DNA of 64,000 bases. Source: Bedellia somnulentella (lineage: Eukaryota > Arthropoda > Insecta > Lepidoptera > Bedelliidae). The position numbers were made by a program, and so were the translations under genes. This document shows positions 21,953 through 32,333 of the stretch, in pieces. The notes under the pieces are model-generated. The model had not been told where the DNA came from and made no database searches. It saw only the letters and a program-made list of their open reading frames with translations. The DNA is taken from assembly GCA_963576735.1 (NCBI GenBank), contig OY755187.1, positions 7,254,001 through 7,318,000 of the forward strand, given 5' to 3'. Positions within the stretch are counted from its first letter, which is position 1, and the number at the start of each line of letters is the position of its first letter.

Positions 21953-24900
21953 TTATTCAGATGAGTTTTCCTCGCCTAGTAGGTTGTGGTTTGATTGTAT
22001 TTGCAGCTCATCTCGTGAAGTGGATGGAGCTGGCTCTGCAGCAGGATCCCGATGAGCAGGTGATTGGTTTCCCGCCGATACGGTCAACTGTTCGCCAGGT
22101 TGTGGAGCACGGCGCAGCTGGTCATGGGCGACTTTGCGGGGTCGTCCTCTGCCGATGACTTTCTTCACCAAATACCGGTCGTTTTCCAGTATTCGAAAGA
22201 TTTCATATGGCTCGCTGTATTTAAGGTCAAGTGAAGTTTGGTTACGAGGGTTGTTCTTGACCAATACGTAGTCTCCTCTTTGGAAATGGTGGACTTTGGC
22301 CTTGCGTAGGTTGAAGCGTTGTCGGTCTTGTTCGCTGGAACGGGTCATCTTATCTTGCACTCGTCGAGTAAGCGCTTCGATATCCACTGTTTCGTTGTCA
22401 ATATCCACCAAGCTTAGAGTCTCGGGAGGTACGCAGTGTTTTCGTTGTGTGATTAGTGTAAGTGGTGCAACACCAGTGACTCGATGTGGTGTGCAGTTCA
22501 TTGCCAGTTGAAGTTCTTCAAGTGTGGTGTGCCATGGCTCTGATTCGTAGTTTTTAATCATTACCAAAGCATTTTTGAGGGTTGCCACTACCCTTTCAAC
22601 TTGGCCATTCGCTCGGCTTACTCCTGGAGCGATAGCATGGACGTTTATTCCAGTATTGTCGCAGTATTCCTTGAACTCGCCCAGGAACTCTCTTCCTGCA
22701 TCTACGATGATTTGGACCGGAGCACCAAATAGATGCACCATACGTTTTAAGGCTGCTAACGTACTGTGCGGAGTTTTGTTGTTACTGAAGTACAACAAGA
22801 TATACTTCGAAAAGGCGTCAACAGTAACTATGACGTACTGTTGATCATCTGGAGTACCCAGTTTGCCGGTTATGTCCATATGAATAACCTGGAAGGCAGC
22901 AGACGGTTTTTGTATTGGGTGTAATTGGGCTTGAATGGCTCCAGATCTTCCTTTGGATGTTCGGCATACAATACAGTTATCCACAAATCTTCGAACAGTA
23001 GAACTCATGTTATGGAACCAGTAAGTTTCTCGAATTTTCTGTAGTGTCTTTTCCCAGCCTGGGTGTTTTAATGCAGTGTGAAAAGAGTTTATGGTGCTCC
23101 ACTGAAAGGATTTGGGAACGACTATACTGAGCTGCTGGCCGAATGTAGAATCGTCTATGTTCTTCTTCAAGATATTGTCATCCAAGACATAACCTTCTAC
23201 GGGATTGTTGTCGCTGATGTTGTCCATTATTGGTCGTAGTTCTTCGTCTCGCCGCTGTTCAATCTTGAGCCATTCCATGTCTCTCGTCATTACGTTGACT
23301 GCCAACTCAACAGGGTTTCTACTGAAGAAATCAGCATGCTGCAGGCGTTCGCCCTTGCGATATTCCACCTCGAAGTCGTAGTTTTGTAAGAACGCCCACC
23401 AGCGATGAATCCTCGGTAAGAGATCCTTTTTATGTTTTGAAGCTTTCAAGGCATTGCAATCTGTTATCACGGTGAATTTTCGCCCGTATAGGTACTGGCG
23501 GAAGTGTTTTATCGCACGTACCACTGCTAGTGTTTCCAGTTCGTAGGAGTGGTAGCGGCTTTCAGCATCCGTGGTTCTCATGCTCATAAAGGCAACCGCA
23601 TGTTGACGCCCATTGATGATCTGTACCAGCACTGCACCAAAACCGAGGCTGCTTGCATCCGTGTATAGTTGAATGGGAGCTTCTTCTTGAAACAATGTAA
23701 GTACTGGGGTAGACGTAAGGCACTCTATGATAATGTTACGAGCTTTCTCGTGCTTGTCCGTCCATGTCCATTTTGCTCCTTGCTTCGTCAGTTCGTACAA
23801 AGGAACCATCACACGGGAAAAGTCGGGGATGTACTTTCTGAAGTATCCAGCCAACCCGTTGAACTGCCTGAGTTGCTTGACAGTTTTGGGTACTGGAGAT
23901 TTTACGAGGGCTTCTACTTTTCGTGGACTTGGTCGTATTTGACCATCAGAAACTACGTTTCCGAGATATTCAATGGTCCGTTTGAAGAAACTGCACTTGT
24001 CTGCGTTGATGGAGAATCCAGAGTTTTGAAGTGCAATGAGGATTCGCTCCAGATGAGCGATTCCCTCGGCGAAATCTGAGCATTTACTCAATACGTCGTC
24101 CACGTAGACTTGTGCAGCAGTTCCAAGCAATGGTGCTAGAGCTCTGTTGATGCATCGTTGGTAAACCGAACAGGCATTGCTCAAGCCAAACGGCATGGTT
24201 AAGTATTCATATAATCCATCTGGTGTAACGAAGGCGGTTTTCTCTATAGATGCTTCACCAATAGGAATCTGGTGGAAGCCAGCGGCCATGTCAAGGCTTG
24301 TGTAGAAATAACCATTTGCCAGCTGGTCGATTTGATCATTTATCAACGGAAGCGGGTAATGGTCGCGGAGAGTATTTGAGTTCAGTTCTCGAAAGTCCAC
24401 ACAAAGCCGGTCGTCACCATTCTTCTTCTTGACTAAAATGATGGGGCTTGAGTAGGGAGATTTGCTTTCACGAATGATGTTATGATCCAGGAGTTCTTGA
24501 ATTATAGTGCGAACCTTTTCTCGTTCCACTGGGCTGAGGCGATATGGTCTTCGTTCCACAAACTTGTCAGGGTTCTTCAGTCGGATTTCTAGTTCTCCGG
24601 TGTTGACTCTAGTCTTAGGATATCCACGGATAAATAGGTGTTGGTATTTATTGAGAAGATGGCGAAGTTCCAGGACTTCGTCTTCATTGGTCAGGTCACA
24701 GTCTAGGTTGTTGAAGAGAGGAGAACTTGTAGTCACGTGGTTGACGGGTGTGTTGTGGATTAGTTGAGTCCCGGTGGAAGTGATAATTACACTTAAATTG
24801 GTGTCGTGGATCAGGTTCATACCCACTAAGATGTTCGTTGACATCTCATAGTCGGGCAATTCGTGAAATTCCAGTTCAACACTGATAGTATCTATGACGC

Positions 24901-26236
24901 ATATGGTTGTAAGTTTGGTTAGGGACAGAGCTGGAAATTGGCCAATCCCTTTCAAATAATTCACTACTGGTTTCCGTTGGCCAGGCAAAGCAGCAGCCAC
25001 AGATTCTTTGATGATGGAGCACTCGGCCCCGCTGTCGAAGACGGCTTGCAAAATCTTGTCTCCTATTTTGATGGTGATAGGAGCCAACTTGCTGCCAGCC
25101 ACGCAGTTCACGTTTGAGGTCAGTGTTCGTTGACGTTTGAAGCAGACTTCATAAGTGTGGCCTGTTTTCTTGCAAAAAGTACAGGTGGAAGCAGGAGTTA
25201 CCGCTGTCTTCGTATCCTTGTTGCTGTTAGCTTCAGGTTTGGGATCTGAAGCTGATGACTTGAATCTGCAGTCATTGGTATTGTGGTTTGTCTTCTTACA
25301 TATACGGCAGCTTGACGTAGATGGCGTCTGGTCCGAAAAACGTGGACGTTTGTTACCGTTGGAAGAAGCAGAGCCGGGGTGACCGCGTTTTTTCCGGATG
25401 GATGATGCAACTGAGATGAGTTCAGGAACAGTGGTCGCCCTGGCATTCATTAGTTCAATGCGTAAGCGGTCTTCGTTTACGCATCCAATCACTGCCTCCA
25501 CGGCATATTCGTCTCCTAGTTTGTCTTTGGTGACTCTTTTCCACAGGGTCCAGGCTCGTGACAGAAACTCCGCGACGTCCTTTGTAGAGTCGTAAACATG
25601 ATCTCGAAACATGATGATGTCCCGGGAGTAACGGTTTTCAGGCTCGAACGTGGTGATGAGATTATTGCGCAACTCTTCCCATGATGCAGTATTGACCATC
25701 CAATCATCAATCCACATCTTGGCACGTCCCTTCAGTAGGCTGCAGACCTTCATACGTACGTCGAAGTCATCTAGTTTGTATGCTTCAATCGCTTGGTCTA
25801 TATGACGACACCATTCTCGTACGCCGACGTGGGTATCTGGGTCGAATGATGGTAAGTAGACGTCCTTGATTCTTGTTCTTGGTTCGGTGGGTGTAGCACA
25901 TAAGCGTTCCGACATTTTCTGCATAGTTTCCATCATTTGCATCAGGAACTGTGGTGGTACCTCTCCCATCTGTAGGCCATAGTGAGGGTATGTTGGCATA
26001 CTTGATCGTGGTACAGCTCCCAATGGTGTATGGTCAACCAGCACAGGTTCTGGGTGCTGGGTGTTGGCTTGTTCCAGTTGATCAGGTGGTGAACGAGCTG
26101 GTGAGGCAGCGGCTCGGGAAGACTCCTCGCATCCCACTTCTGATGACGACGGGGGCGCCTCAGGAGCATTTTTAAAAAGTGTGACGTCAGCATTGCTGAC
26201 GTCACAAATATTGGTATCATCCTGACGACTCATCAT
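21953..26236 (-). CDS. Gypsy gag-pol polyprotein, intact
   Basis: The frame is open from 26371 to 21953. The first ATG is at 26236, giving about 1427 residues; an upstream TTG at 26341 would add 35. Numbering from that TTG: gag capsid region 160-320; zinc knuckles C345-x2-C-x4-H-x4-C358 and C387-C400; protease DSGA at 436; reverse transcriptase with CVDFRELN (647) and YVDD (746-749); RNase H YTDAS (893); integrase H1088, H1093, C1123, C1126 zinc region; then D1156, D1214, E1250, a DD35E triad. It makes and integrates the element's DNA copy. Gag and pol are one frame with no shift. The start codon lies inside the 5' LTR and translation passes through the primer-binding site. Confidence 0.93.
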   Translation of the reverse strand: MMSRQDDTNICDVSNADVTLFKNAPEAPPSSSEVGCEESSRAAASPARSPPDQLEQANTQHPEPVLVDHTPLGAVPRSSMPTYPHYGLQMGEVPPQFLMQMMETMQKMSERLCATPTEPRTRIKDVYLPSFDPDTHVGVREWCRHIDQAIEAYKLDDFDVRMKVCSLLKGRAKMWIDDWMVNTASWEELRNNLITTFEPENRYSRDIIMFRDHVYDSTKDVAEFLSRAWTLWKRVTKDKLGDEYAVEAVIGCVNEDRLRIELMNARATTVPELISVASSIRKKRGHPGSASSNGNKRPRFSDQTPSTSSCRICKKTNHNTNDCRFKSSASDPKPEANSNKDTKTAVTPASTCTFCKKTGHTYEVCFKRQRTLTSNVNCVAGSKLAPITIKIGDKILQAVFDSGAECSIIKESVAAALPGQRKPVVNYLKGIGQFPALSLTKLTTICVIDTISVELEFHELPDYEMSTNILVGMNLIHDTNLSVIITSTGTQLIHNTPVNHVTTSSPLFNNLDCDLTNEDEVLELRHLLNKYQHLFIRGYPKTRVNTGELEIRLKNPDKFVERRPYRLSPVEREKVRTIIQELLDHNIIRESKSPYSSPIILVKKKNGDDRLCVDFRELNSNTLRDHYPLPLINDQIDQLANGYFYTSLDMAAGFHQIPIGEASIEKTAFVTPDGLYEYLTMPFGLSNACSVYQRCINRALAPLLGTAAQVYVDDVLSKCSDFAEGIAHLERILIALQNSGFSINADKCSFFKRTIEYLGNVVSDGQIRPSPRKVEALVKSPVPKTVKQLRQFNGLAGYFRKYIPDFSRVMVPLYELTKQGAKWTWTDKHEKARNIIIECLTSTPVLTLFQEEAPIQLYTDASSLGFGAVLVQIINGRQHAVAFMSMRTTDAESRYHSYELETLAVVRAIKHFRQYLYGRKFTVITDCNALKASKHKKDLLPRIHRWWAFLQNYDFEVEYRKGERLQHADFFSRNPVELAVNVMTRDMEWLKIEQRRDEELRPIMDNISDNNPVEGYVLDDNILKKNIDDSTFGQQLSIVVPKSFQWSTINSFHTALKHPGWEKTLQKIRETYWFHNMSSTVRRFVDNCIVCRTSKGRSGAIQAQLHPIQKPSAAFQVIHMDITGKLGTPDDQQYVIVTVDAFSKYILLYFSNNKTPHSTLAALKRMVHLFGAPVQIIVDAGREFLGEFKEYCDNTGINVHAIAPGVSRANGQVERVVATLKNALVMIKNYESEPWHTTLEELQLAMNCTPHRVTGVAPLTLITQRKHCVPPETLSLVDIDNETVDIEALTRRVQDKMTRSSEQDRQRFNLRKAKVHHFQRGDYVLVKNNPRNQTSLDLKYSEPYEIFRILENDRYLVKKVIGRGRPRKVAHDQLRRAPQPGEQLTVSAGNQSPAHRDPAAEPAPSTSRDELQIQSNHNLLGEENSSE
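26131..26143 (-). promoter_or_regulatory. primer-binding site, tRNA-Leu-like
   Basis: In element orientation the bases directly after the 5' LTR are TCAGAAGTGGGAT. This complements the 3' region of eukaryotic tRNA-Leu(CAA), starting a few bases in from the CCA end. The site also encodes gag residues (around SEVGC). The tRNA identity is from general knowledge of tRNA-Leu sequence, not from a search. Confidence 0.65.
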
Positions 26237-26768
26237 AGGTCTTCGAAAGAAAACTCCAGCAATTCTCCAAGATTCGTTTATTCGTCTTGCAGCGTAACGG
26301 CGTTCCAAAGGGAGGTCCGCACCGTCCGACGGTTCGAGCAAGAATGCCTGTCGCCGGCGGTGCGGCCGTATTTATAGGAAGCATCGCACGTGCAAGTTGC
26401 ATGACGTCACTTGTTTACAATAGGAAGCGTCGCACGTGCAAGTTGCATGACGTCACTTGTTTACAATTTTTAGTTTTAAGTATTGAAATTACAATAGCAA
26501 TGCGTTATTTTACTGCACAATTAATTCTGAATAGTTAATTGATGTTTTATGAACTTATTTAACAATACTTTAATTGGTATTTGATCAACTTAACTGATTA
26601 AATATTTGAATCAAATGTCGCGTCAAAATTACATTAACAACATGCTAGTTTTCATTACAATCAATTCTAAATAATCAATTGAAGATTTCCTGTACTTATT
26701 TAATAGTAATTTGATTGATTATTTGATAAACATAATTATTTAAGTATGTGAATCATCCGTCGCGCCGA
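26144..26768 (-). repeat. 5' LTR of the Gypsy element with promoter
   Basis: The copy matches 20917-21541 with one base difference. In element orientation two 46-bp tandem units, each with one TGACGTCA (26448 and 26402), precede TATAAATA (26376-26369). Transcription should start about 30 bases further on, near 26340. The gag ATG at 26236 follows, still inside the LTR. Two more TGACGTCA octamers (26182 and 26197) fall within gag codons. TGACGTCA is the CREB/ATF consensus. Confidence 0.9.
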
Positions 26769-27645
26769 TATATACAAAAAGTGTGTAAATTTAAAAAAAG
26801 GATATGATTATCACATCCATGCATATGGAGTGCCTATAGATAGATCTTAAAAAATGACATCGTTTTAATAATAATATCCTCTCAAAGTTGGTAGTTCAAA
26901 AAATATTTACACCAAATATAGAATATTGCGTAAGCCGTTTAAAAAAATAAAATGTAAGTCTAAATAAAATCTTTGCTTACCTATACTTGCTAATACGAAA
27001 CCCTCCACTGGTCGGACTTGCACTTGCCTAATTTTATTTCGTATAGATTTGAATTGCGCTTTAGTTACGCCGTAGCAATCTTGCTCAGGGCGCTTGTAAT
27101 TAACTAAACCCGGCACTTATTACAAATATACTGCCGCGCTAGTATAGCAAGTAATAAGAGACGAGATATCTCGTCTGTCGTGTCTTCCGAAATTCTCTGA
27201 CTCCTCCCACTTTTGTTAGCACAGTCCCGTATGTAGAGAGACGACGACATAGCTTTCATGGCCGAGATGAAGTTTATTCGTTCACTTTTCGTCGGTCATT
27301 TAAGTTTTTTTTTCGTTTGACTCTAAATTGTTCATTCCGTATAGGTACAGTTGGCGCAAAAATGTGGGAAGAGTATTATCATATAGAATAAAAGTGTCAC
27401 TTTCTTGGTACAATATTAGTGTCACTATAAGGTTTTTTAAATATCAGCGTAATACTAATATAAAAAAACTCCTTCATTTTAATTCTCTAGCAAACGTTAA
27501 ATCACAAATATCACTACACTACAACGTCTAGTTCTTGTTCATATTCTTTACGATACGAGTAGTTAATTGTTAATTGCAATAATCATTGCCTACAGATTTT
27601 TAAGTGTTTTTTTGTGTGGATTGTTTGCATAATTAAGATGGATGT
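26769..27645. other. no recognised gene
   Basis: The TATA at 26769-26772 is the right target duplication of the Gypsy element. The rest is AT-rich with short chance frames. An 18-bp palindrome AGACGAGATATCTCGTCT lies at 27159-27176. Confidence 0.5.
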
Positions 27646-27721
27646 CCAAAGTAAGAAATTTATCTTTTTATTGCATAAGTAGTTCAATACTCATAGTAGG
27701 ATATTCAAATTTGTATATGCC

Positions 27722-27927
27722 CTCCTTATTTACTGAGGAAAAACTAAGCGTAGCTCTGGAGTACAGCTACATACGCTCATAGAATATATGGTTGCTCATT
27801 CCAATTTTGCCCTCGGAGAATGTTACGGGCCATGCGGCAAATTGAAGGCACAATGGGAGGCACTAAAGGACTACCTGAACGGTCCGGATAAATCGGTAGC
27901 TCAGTGGAACACGGTAGCTTTGTCTTA
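27722..27927 (+). pseudogene. zeste/Myb-SANT-like DNA-binding domain fragment
   Basis: One frame reads LFTEEKLSVALEY and a second, after a shift near 27785, reads MVAHSNFALGECYG, then KAQWEALKDYLNG and KSVAQWN before a stop. The pattern F-T-x-E, then W-x2-L-x3-LN, then K-S-x2-QW is that of the zeste-type Myb/SANT domain common in insects. That domain occurs in regulatory proteins and in the accessory protein of Harbinger elements. About 80 bases upstream, ATGGATGTCCAAAGTAAG at about 27640 could be a first exon and splice donor, but this is weak. Confidence 0.45.
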
Positions 27928-28083
27928 ATTTAAAAAAATAATGTTTTTATTGAGTAAAACAAGGCTACATAAATGAAAACGTGCTTATGTCTCCATTTAA
28001 ACTTAAAAGTCTGTGTTTGGAGACATCGCTCCTATCTAAGAACAATAAAAATTATTATTACAATAAAATTAAAAAGTGCGACA

Positions 28084-28447
28084 TGATAGTCCAGTGGGTA
28101 GAACACCCGCCCGAAAACAGAAGGGCGTGAGTTCCAGTCCTGGGACGGGCCTACACCAATTTGTCTTTTCTAAAGTCATATGTGTGGTTAATTTATCATG
28201 GTTGTTAACGGTGAGGGAAAACATCGTGAGGAAACCCACATGGCTGAGTTGTACTTAGTCATGTGACAGTGTATTCGTACAAAACGGCGATAGGCCTGCC
28301 CCCTATCACGTGAGTACACTGTCTAAGCAAAACGTGGGTACCTTCTCTGGAAACTAGATGGCGCTTGCCATGTGAGTTCAGAAGTATTGGACCTCTGCCA
28401 ACCCCTTCGGGGATAAACGGCGTGAACGTTTATGTATGTATGTTATG
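28084..28447 (+). mobile_element. tRNA-derived SINE, copy 2
   Basis: Same body as 6282-6643, including the A box (TAGTCCAGTGGGTAGAAC) and the conserved AACATCGTGAGGAAACC. The segment between the A and B boxes differs strongly (GCCCGAAAACAGAAGGG), and the B box is GAGTTCCAGTCC. Later, a short part after AAACGTGGGTA is replaced by CTTCTCTGGAAACTAGATGGCG. The tail again ends in TATG repeats. This is a distinct subfamily or a converted head. Confidence 0.87.
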
Positions 28448-28691
28448 TAATAAAATTAAAATAAAATTACTACAATATATCAAATTAACTTATTACTATA
28501 AATTTATTAACTAAATAGTTTGTATGTGTGTGTTTGAGTGTGTTGTACTTGTTCTTCTTTTTTGATTAATATTACTGGGGACTGTTCAGTTTTTCTAACA
28601 AAAACTTTTCCGTTTAAAGTCCAACAAAATTTATATTGCTTAGATTTTTTTAAATCACGGGCCTGAAAATGCAGTCGGGAACCCTTTGCAG

Positions 28692-29620
28692 TCAGGTGCT
28701 CTGAGAGAAAGATCGGCGTATTTTCATTACATTTGAGTGCAACATGTTTTGCACATAGCTTCTTCCGGTTCTTAATGGAGAAGATTTTGGCATTTTCATT
28801 ATATCGTTTTTTACCAATGCAGAAGTAAGCTCCAATATTATTGGCGTACTTTTCTGATCAGTTTTCCTGCCCCGGACTCGGTACACATCTTTTATGTCAG
28901 ATTTACATATTTTGAAGTTAATAGTCGCAGACAGTTGAATAGCAATATTTATTAGGTCTTTTCTTTCTTCGTTTTCTATTTTAGGTACATTTTTTATTTC
29001 GATATTGGCTTTGCGACTTGCATTCTGTATATCCTCTAGTTTGTCCTCCAATAAAATAATATATTGTCTGTCTTCCCTCACTTGGTTCTCCAAAGGAGTA
29101 ATTTGTTTTTTTAGTTCTTCGTTCTTCAGCGTAAGGTGAGAAATAGCATTTTCAATATTATGATTTGTGAGCTGAATCTCCTTAAGGGCAGCCTTGACCT
29201 CATTTAGCTCTCCTTTTTGCGCGTTAGAGAATTCCGATATTAATTTTCTCATATCTTCCTTAAATTCCCGTAGTTGGTCGCCTCCCTGAGGTATGGTGGG
29301 ATCTTGTTGATTTTTTTCGTAGTTTTCTTGTGATCACCTCGAATCTTGTTTACATTTTCAGTCTTCGTGAAAGTGTTGTTATGAGGAGCAGAAACAGAAG
29401 CCGCCAGGACTCAAACTGGGGTACTCGAGTTATCCCCTTTTCTTTGTTTACTAGCGCACTCCGGGCAAAAGCAGCTTTGTCTTTGATCTAATGTCATGTT
29501 AGTAAAGTACTCAATACAGAGGTTCAGGCATTTAAGGTCATACAGACGTTCGCATGTTGAACATTCCAGGAAATTAAGATCTTGTATTTTTTCCTTACAA
29601 GCGGCACAGTCAGTAGCCAT
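28692..29620 (-). pseudogene. LINE ORF1: PHD-like finger, coiled coil and FP/RRM-like domain, broken
   Basis: An ATG at 29620 opens a finger with CAACKEKIQDLNFLECSTC, then LKCL and CFCPEC, a PHD-type arrangement. After the frame stops at 29411 and passes a low-complexity gap, a second open stretch (29252-28692) gives a leucine-heptad coiled coil, then an RRM-like region (NIEIKNVPKIENEERKDL, DVYRVRGRK) resembling the baculovirus FP-related domain of CR1-group ORF1 proteins. Such proteins bind element RNA. No ORF2 follows. A promoter-like block (29639-29900) abuts the start. Confidence 0.65.
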
Positions 29621-29638
29621 GTTTGTGTCATGTTGTTT

Positions 29639-29900
29639 CCATGTGGAGGAAAAGGGAAGATCTTCCGCCAGGCGGTGGTATGCCTGGAGACCGCGGTCCA
29701 ACTGTATTAAGTTGGAACTTGTATATATAGTAAATGTTTTAGAAACTTCGATTGCGCGATGTACGATTTGTATGGCGAGTCTTGATGACGCGTGTGACGT
29801 ATATTACTTGGGTTCGTGTTGCTGTGGAATGTGATTCATCTTGCACTGTCAGCGTTTCTATGTAGTGCGCGTCATTGTGTACTGACAGCGCGTCGCTACA
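29639..29900 (-). promoter_or_regulatory. LTR-like promoter block, copy A (minus strand)
   Basis: In minus orientation it begins TGTAGCGACGCGC and ends TTCCTCCACATGG, 19 bases before the ORF1 ATG at 29620. It contains CTATATATAC about 25-30 bases upstream of AATACAGTTGG, a TATA-plus-start arrangement. A second copy, on the plus strand at 53398-53643, precedes a Gypsy reverse transcriptase. A TG start and possible CA end suggest a solo LTR, but no target duplication is visible. Confidence 0.6.
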
Positions 29901-31086
29901 GTAGTGATGTTAGCTTTCATAAAAAATAAATAAAAAATAAGATGGTAATATTATATGAATGGATAGGATGGTAAAAATTTTAACAATCAAAAATCTTCTT
30001 CACAATTTTTTCCAAATGGCAACACTGGTTAATTATCAACATAACATTCAATATTGAGAATGAATTAAGCTAAAATATTTTAAATAAAAAGTTTTTGAGG
30101 ATATCATACCTTGACATAAAATGAAATGTATTACTTATATATCATTCGGTTTTCTAATACTAAAGTAGAGGCAATACCATTGTCTTTTAAACTATCCATA
30201 ATGCATATCTTACCAAGTGGCACATGCCAGTTTTAGAGCCTTGAGATAAATTTATTAACAAATAATTAAAGAATATTCTTCTTTTATCTAAATAGAAAAT
30301 ACGAAATGTATTTTTGCAGTCATATCACTTACAGCAACTGAATATTACTTTTACAGACTTGTAGGGTTTTAAAAAAACGGGCCAGAGATGAGAATGCTGC
30401 TTTTAACCCTTCAGCGGTTGAGAAGCGCCCGGGCGCCTCTGCTTTTTAATTATGAAATTCCGTCAACGGTTGAGAGGCGCCCGGGTGGCTCTGTCGGAGC
30501 GCGCTACATAAAACGTTATTTGTGATATTTATAAGACTTGTTTTGCATGCTGTATTGTAACCGCCGAGATCCATGAATTATTTTAGCGTAAATGCAAATT
30601 TAAACTTTTTCAACGGTGTTCCTCTAAGGGGTCAACAAAACAACAGGCCAAACTGGCAATAGTTTTGTGGTACTGGAATTGTGGAGTGAAACTGTTAAAA
30701 TTTCAGGAGTATTTGGGACAGAGTCCTCCATTGGAGTTGGTCCAGTTGAGTCTGAAATTAGTAAGGTTAGTATCATATTGAAAGTTATTTAGATTATTTT
30801 ATTCCCATTGCTGTGTAGTTTCTTATTATAGCAGAGAGCTCTGGGAGAGGGTTATGTGCACCCATGAATTTCTATTGGCTGACAACAATGATAATTTGGG
30901 GGTAGATGTAAGAAATGAAACAGTGCTCTCTTGATAAAAAATTAATATTTAATTGATTTGTACATAAAAGTGATTAAATTAATGTTCTAAAGTCACTTAG
31001 TGTACTAACACTTGTCAGCAATTATTATTTATTATGAGGCATCAGGTTTAAAAAACTAACCTTAAAAAACTACACTGTCCTACCCA
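29901..31086. other. no recognised gene; GC-rich direct repeat at 30404-30495
   Basis: Mostly AT-rich. At 30404 TTAACCCTTCAGCGGTTGAG leads into GCGCCCGGGCGCCTCTG, and a related unit (CAACGGTTGAGAGGCGCCCGGG) follows about 55 bases later. TTAA plus CCCTT could be a piggyBac-type end. I see no matching right end, so this is not called as an element. Confidence 0.45.
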
Positions 31087-31782
31087 ATGGAGGCCAAGTT
31101 AATCCAAGACTCGCTGGATGGTATGATGGATGCGCTCAATAAGCGAATGGCAGCATTTGAAAATGAGCTACATCATTCTAGTGCACCCGCAGCTTCTGTC
31201 GCTGGTATCTCCGCAGAATTTGTTGCATTCCGCCTGTTTGTAACCCAGACGATATCCTGTCTCCAGAAGCAGATAGAGATGCTAGCCCACTAGACAGACC
31301 AATTGGAGATGCGAAGCAGGCGCAAAAATGGTGTGGCTGAGACCAAAGATGACACAACTGCGCTCGCTACAATGTTGGTCACTGAGAAGCTCTGTTTTAC
31401 TAGTTTTGTTTCCACTGATATTAGCCGCTGTAAACGAATGAGGCGCTCTATAGGCAATCGAACTAGACCTATATTGGCATGGTCTTCCAAAACAAGACTT
31501 AAGGGTACTGGAGTCACATTATCAGAGTTCCTGACTAAACGGCGACACGATGCCTTCATTGCAGCGTGGGAAAAGTTTGGTGTGACGCAATGCTGGACCC
31601 GCGAAGGGTTTGTTCATATTTTGTCACCGGATGGATCGCGGCATCGTGTAATTACTGTTGCTGAGTTAAGAAAAGTTCCGAGCGCTCCTGCACCCGTTGT
31701 TTCCAATACAGGCACTTCTAATTTACCTCTGAAACCCCAGAAGACGACCACAACCAGGCCCGTACGTGCAGCACGGAAGTAA
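31087..31782 (+). pseudogene. LINE ORF1-like protein with one internal stop
   Basis: A single frame from an ATG at 31087 to TAA at 31780-31782, with one TAG at 31291-31293. The first 70 codons form a coiled coil. Beyond a basic patch, STDISRCKRM and RPILAWSSKTRLKGTG lead into FLTKRRHDAFIAAWEKFGV and WTREGFVHILSPDGSRHRV. I recognise this as the C-terminal nucleic-acid-binding part of ORF1 in lepidopteran CR1/Jockey-group LINEs. The variable linker is proline- and threonine-rich. No ORF2 lies downstream; the BEL/Pao element begins 170 bases later. Confidence 0.65.
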
Positions 31783-31952
31783 CAGTAATCTTTATTGTAT
31801 GTTTTTCATAAGTAGGCTAAAACATCCCTATTTTTTCTGTTTTTAATTTAAATTGCTCCACATTCTTCTTATTTAAATGTAACGTTTTAATCACATAAAT
31901 TACTACTTTAAGGTGATTTTGTACAATACAATTTCATTGCAGGGTAAATAGG

Positions 31953-32333
31953 TGAAGGATAGCAGGCTGTTGTGCGCCTGCTGCTCGTTCACAAAGTTGA
32001 CCCACGTTGTAGGGGCCTCTCGAAGAATGGTTTTGTAGAAGTAATAACACGGCAACTTGTTCTACTATGCTTTATTACTTGACAATTACAGCTGTAGCTG
32101 TAGCTGTATTACAGTAAATATACAATGAAATAAATAGCTTCTCGTCTTCTCCGTGTCTTCTGTGTGGATTTGCGTTAAAAAGAGAGAGAGTTAAGCCGGT
32201 ATCCTCGTATAAATAGCTGAATGTATTGACAGCTGTTTTTCTCCTTTCTGATGGCGCTTGACGTGACTGACGCGACTCTGGATTGTTTATGTTTTGAGCC
32301 CGTTAAAGCACTTGGATTCAAGTGGCTTTAACA
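31953..32333 (-). repeat. 3' LTR of the BEL/Pao element
   Basis: This direct repeat matches 36968-37348, has the same 381-bp length, and I saw no differences. The pol frame runs 47 bases into it, ending at 32287. Confidence 0.93.

Larger units (their letters stand above)
20917..26768 (-). mobile_element. complete young Ty3/Gypsy element, minus strand
   Basis: The element is bounded by two direct repeats of 625 bases (20917-21541 and 26144-26768) and by TATA on both outer sides, a 4-bp target duplication. It encodes one gag-pol frame (26236 to 21953). A primer-binding site abuts the 5' LTR at 26131-26143, and a repeat-rich 3' untranslated region lies at 21542-21952. The two LTRs differ at one base that I can find (A at 21307, G at 26534), so insertion is recent. 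All catalytic motifs checked are present. The element looks structurally competent. Confidence 0.93.

Noticed and set aside
27159..27176. 18-bp palindrome AGACGAGATATCTCGTCT
   Set aside because: It is short and isolated with no associated element or gene; such palindromes arise by chance at this scale.
30404..30495. piggyBac-type left end (TTAACCCTT)
   Set aside because: There is no matching right end or transposase nearby; only a short GC-rich direct repeat is certain.
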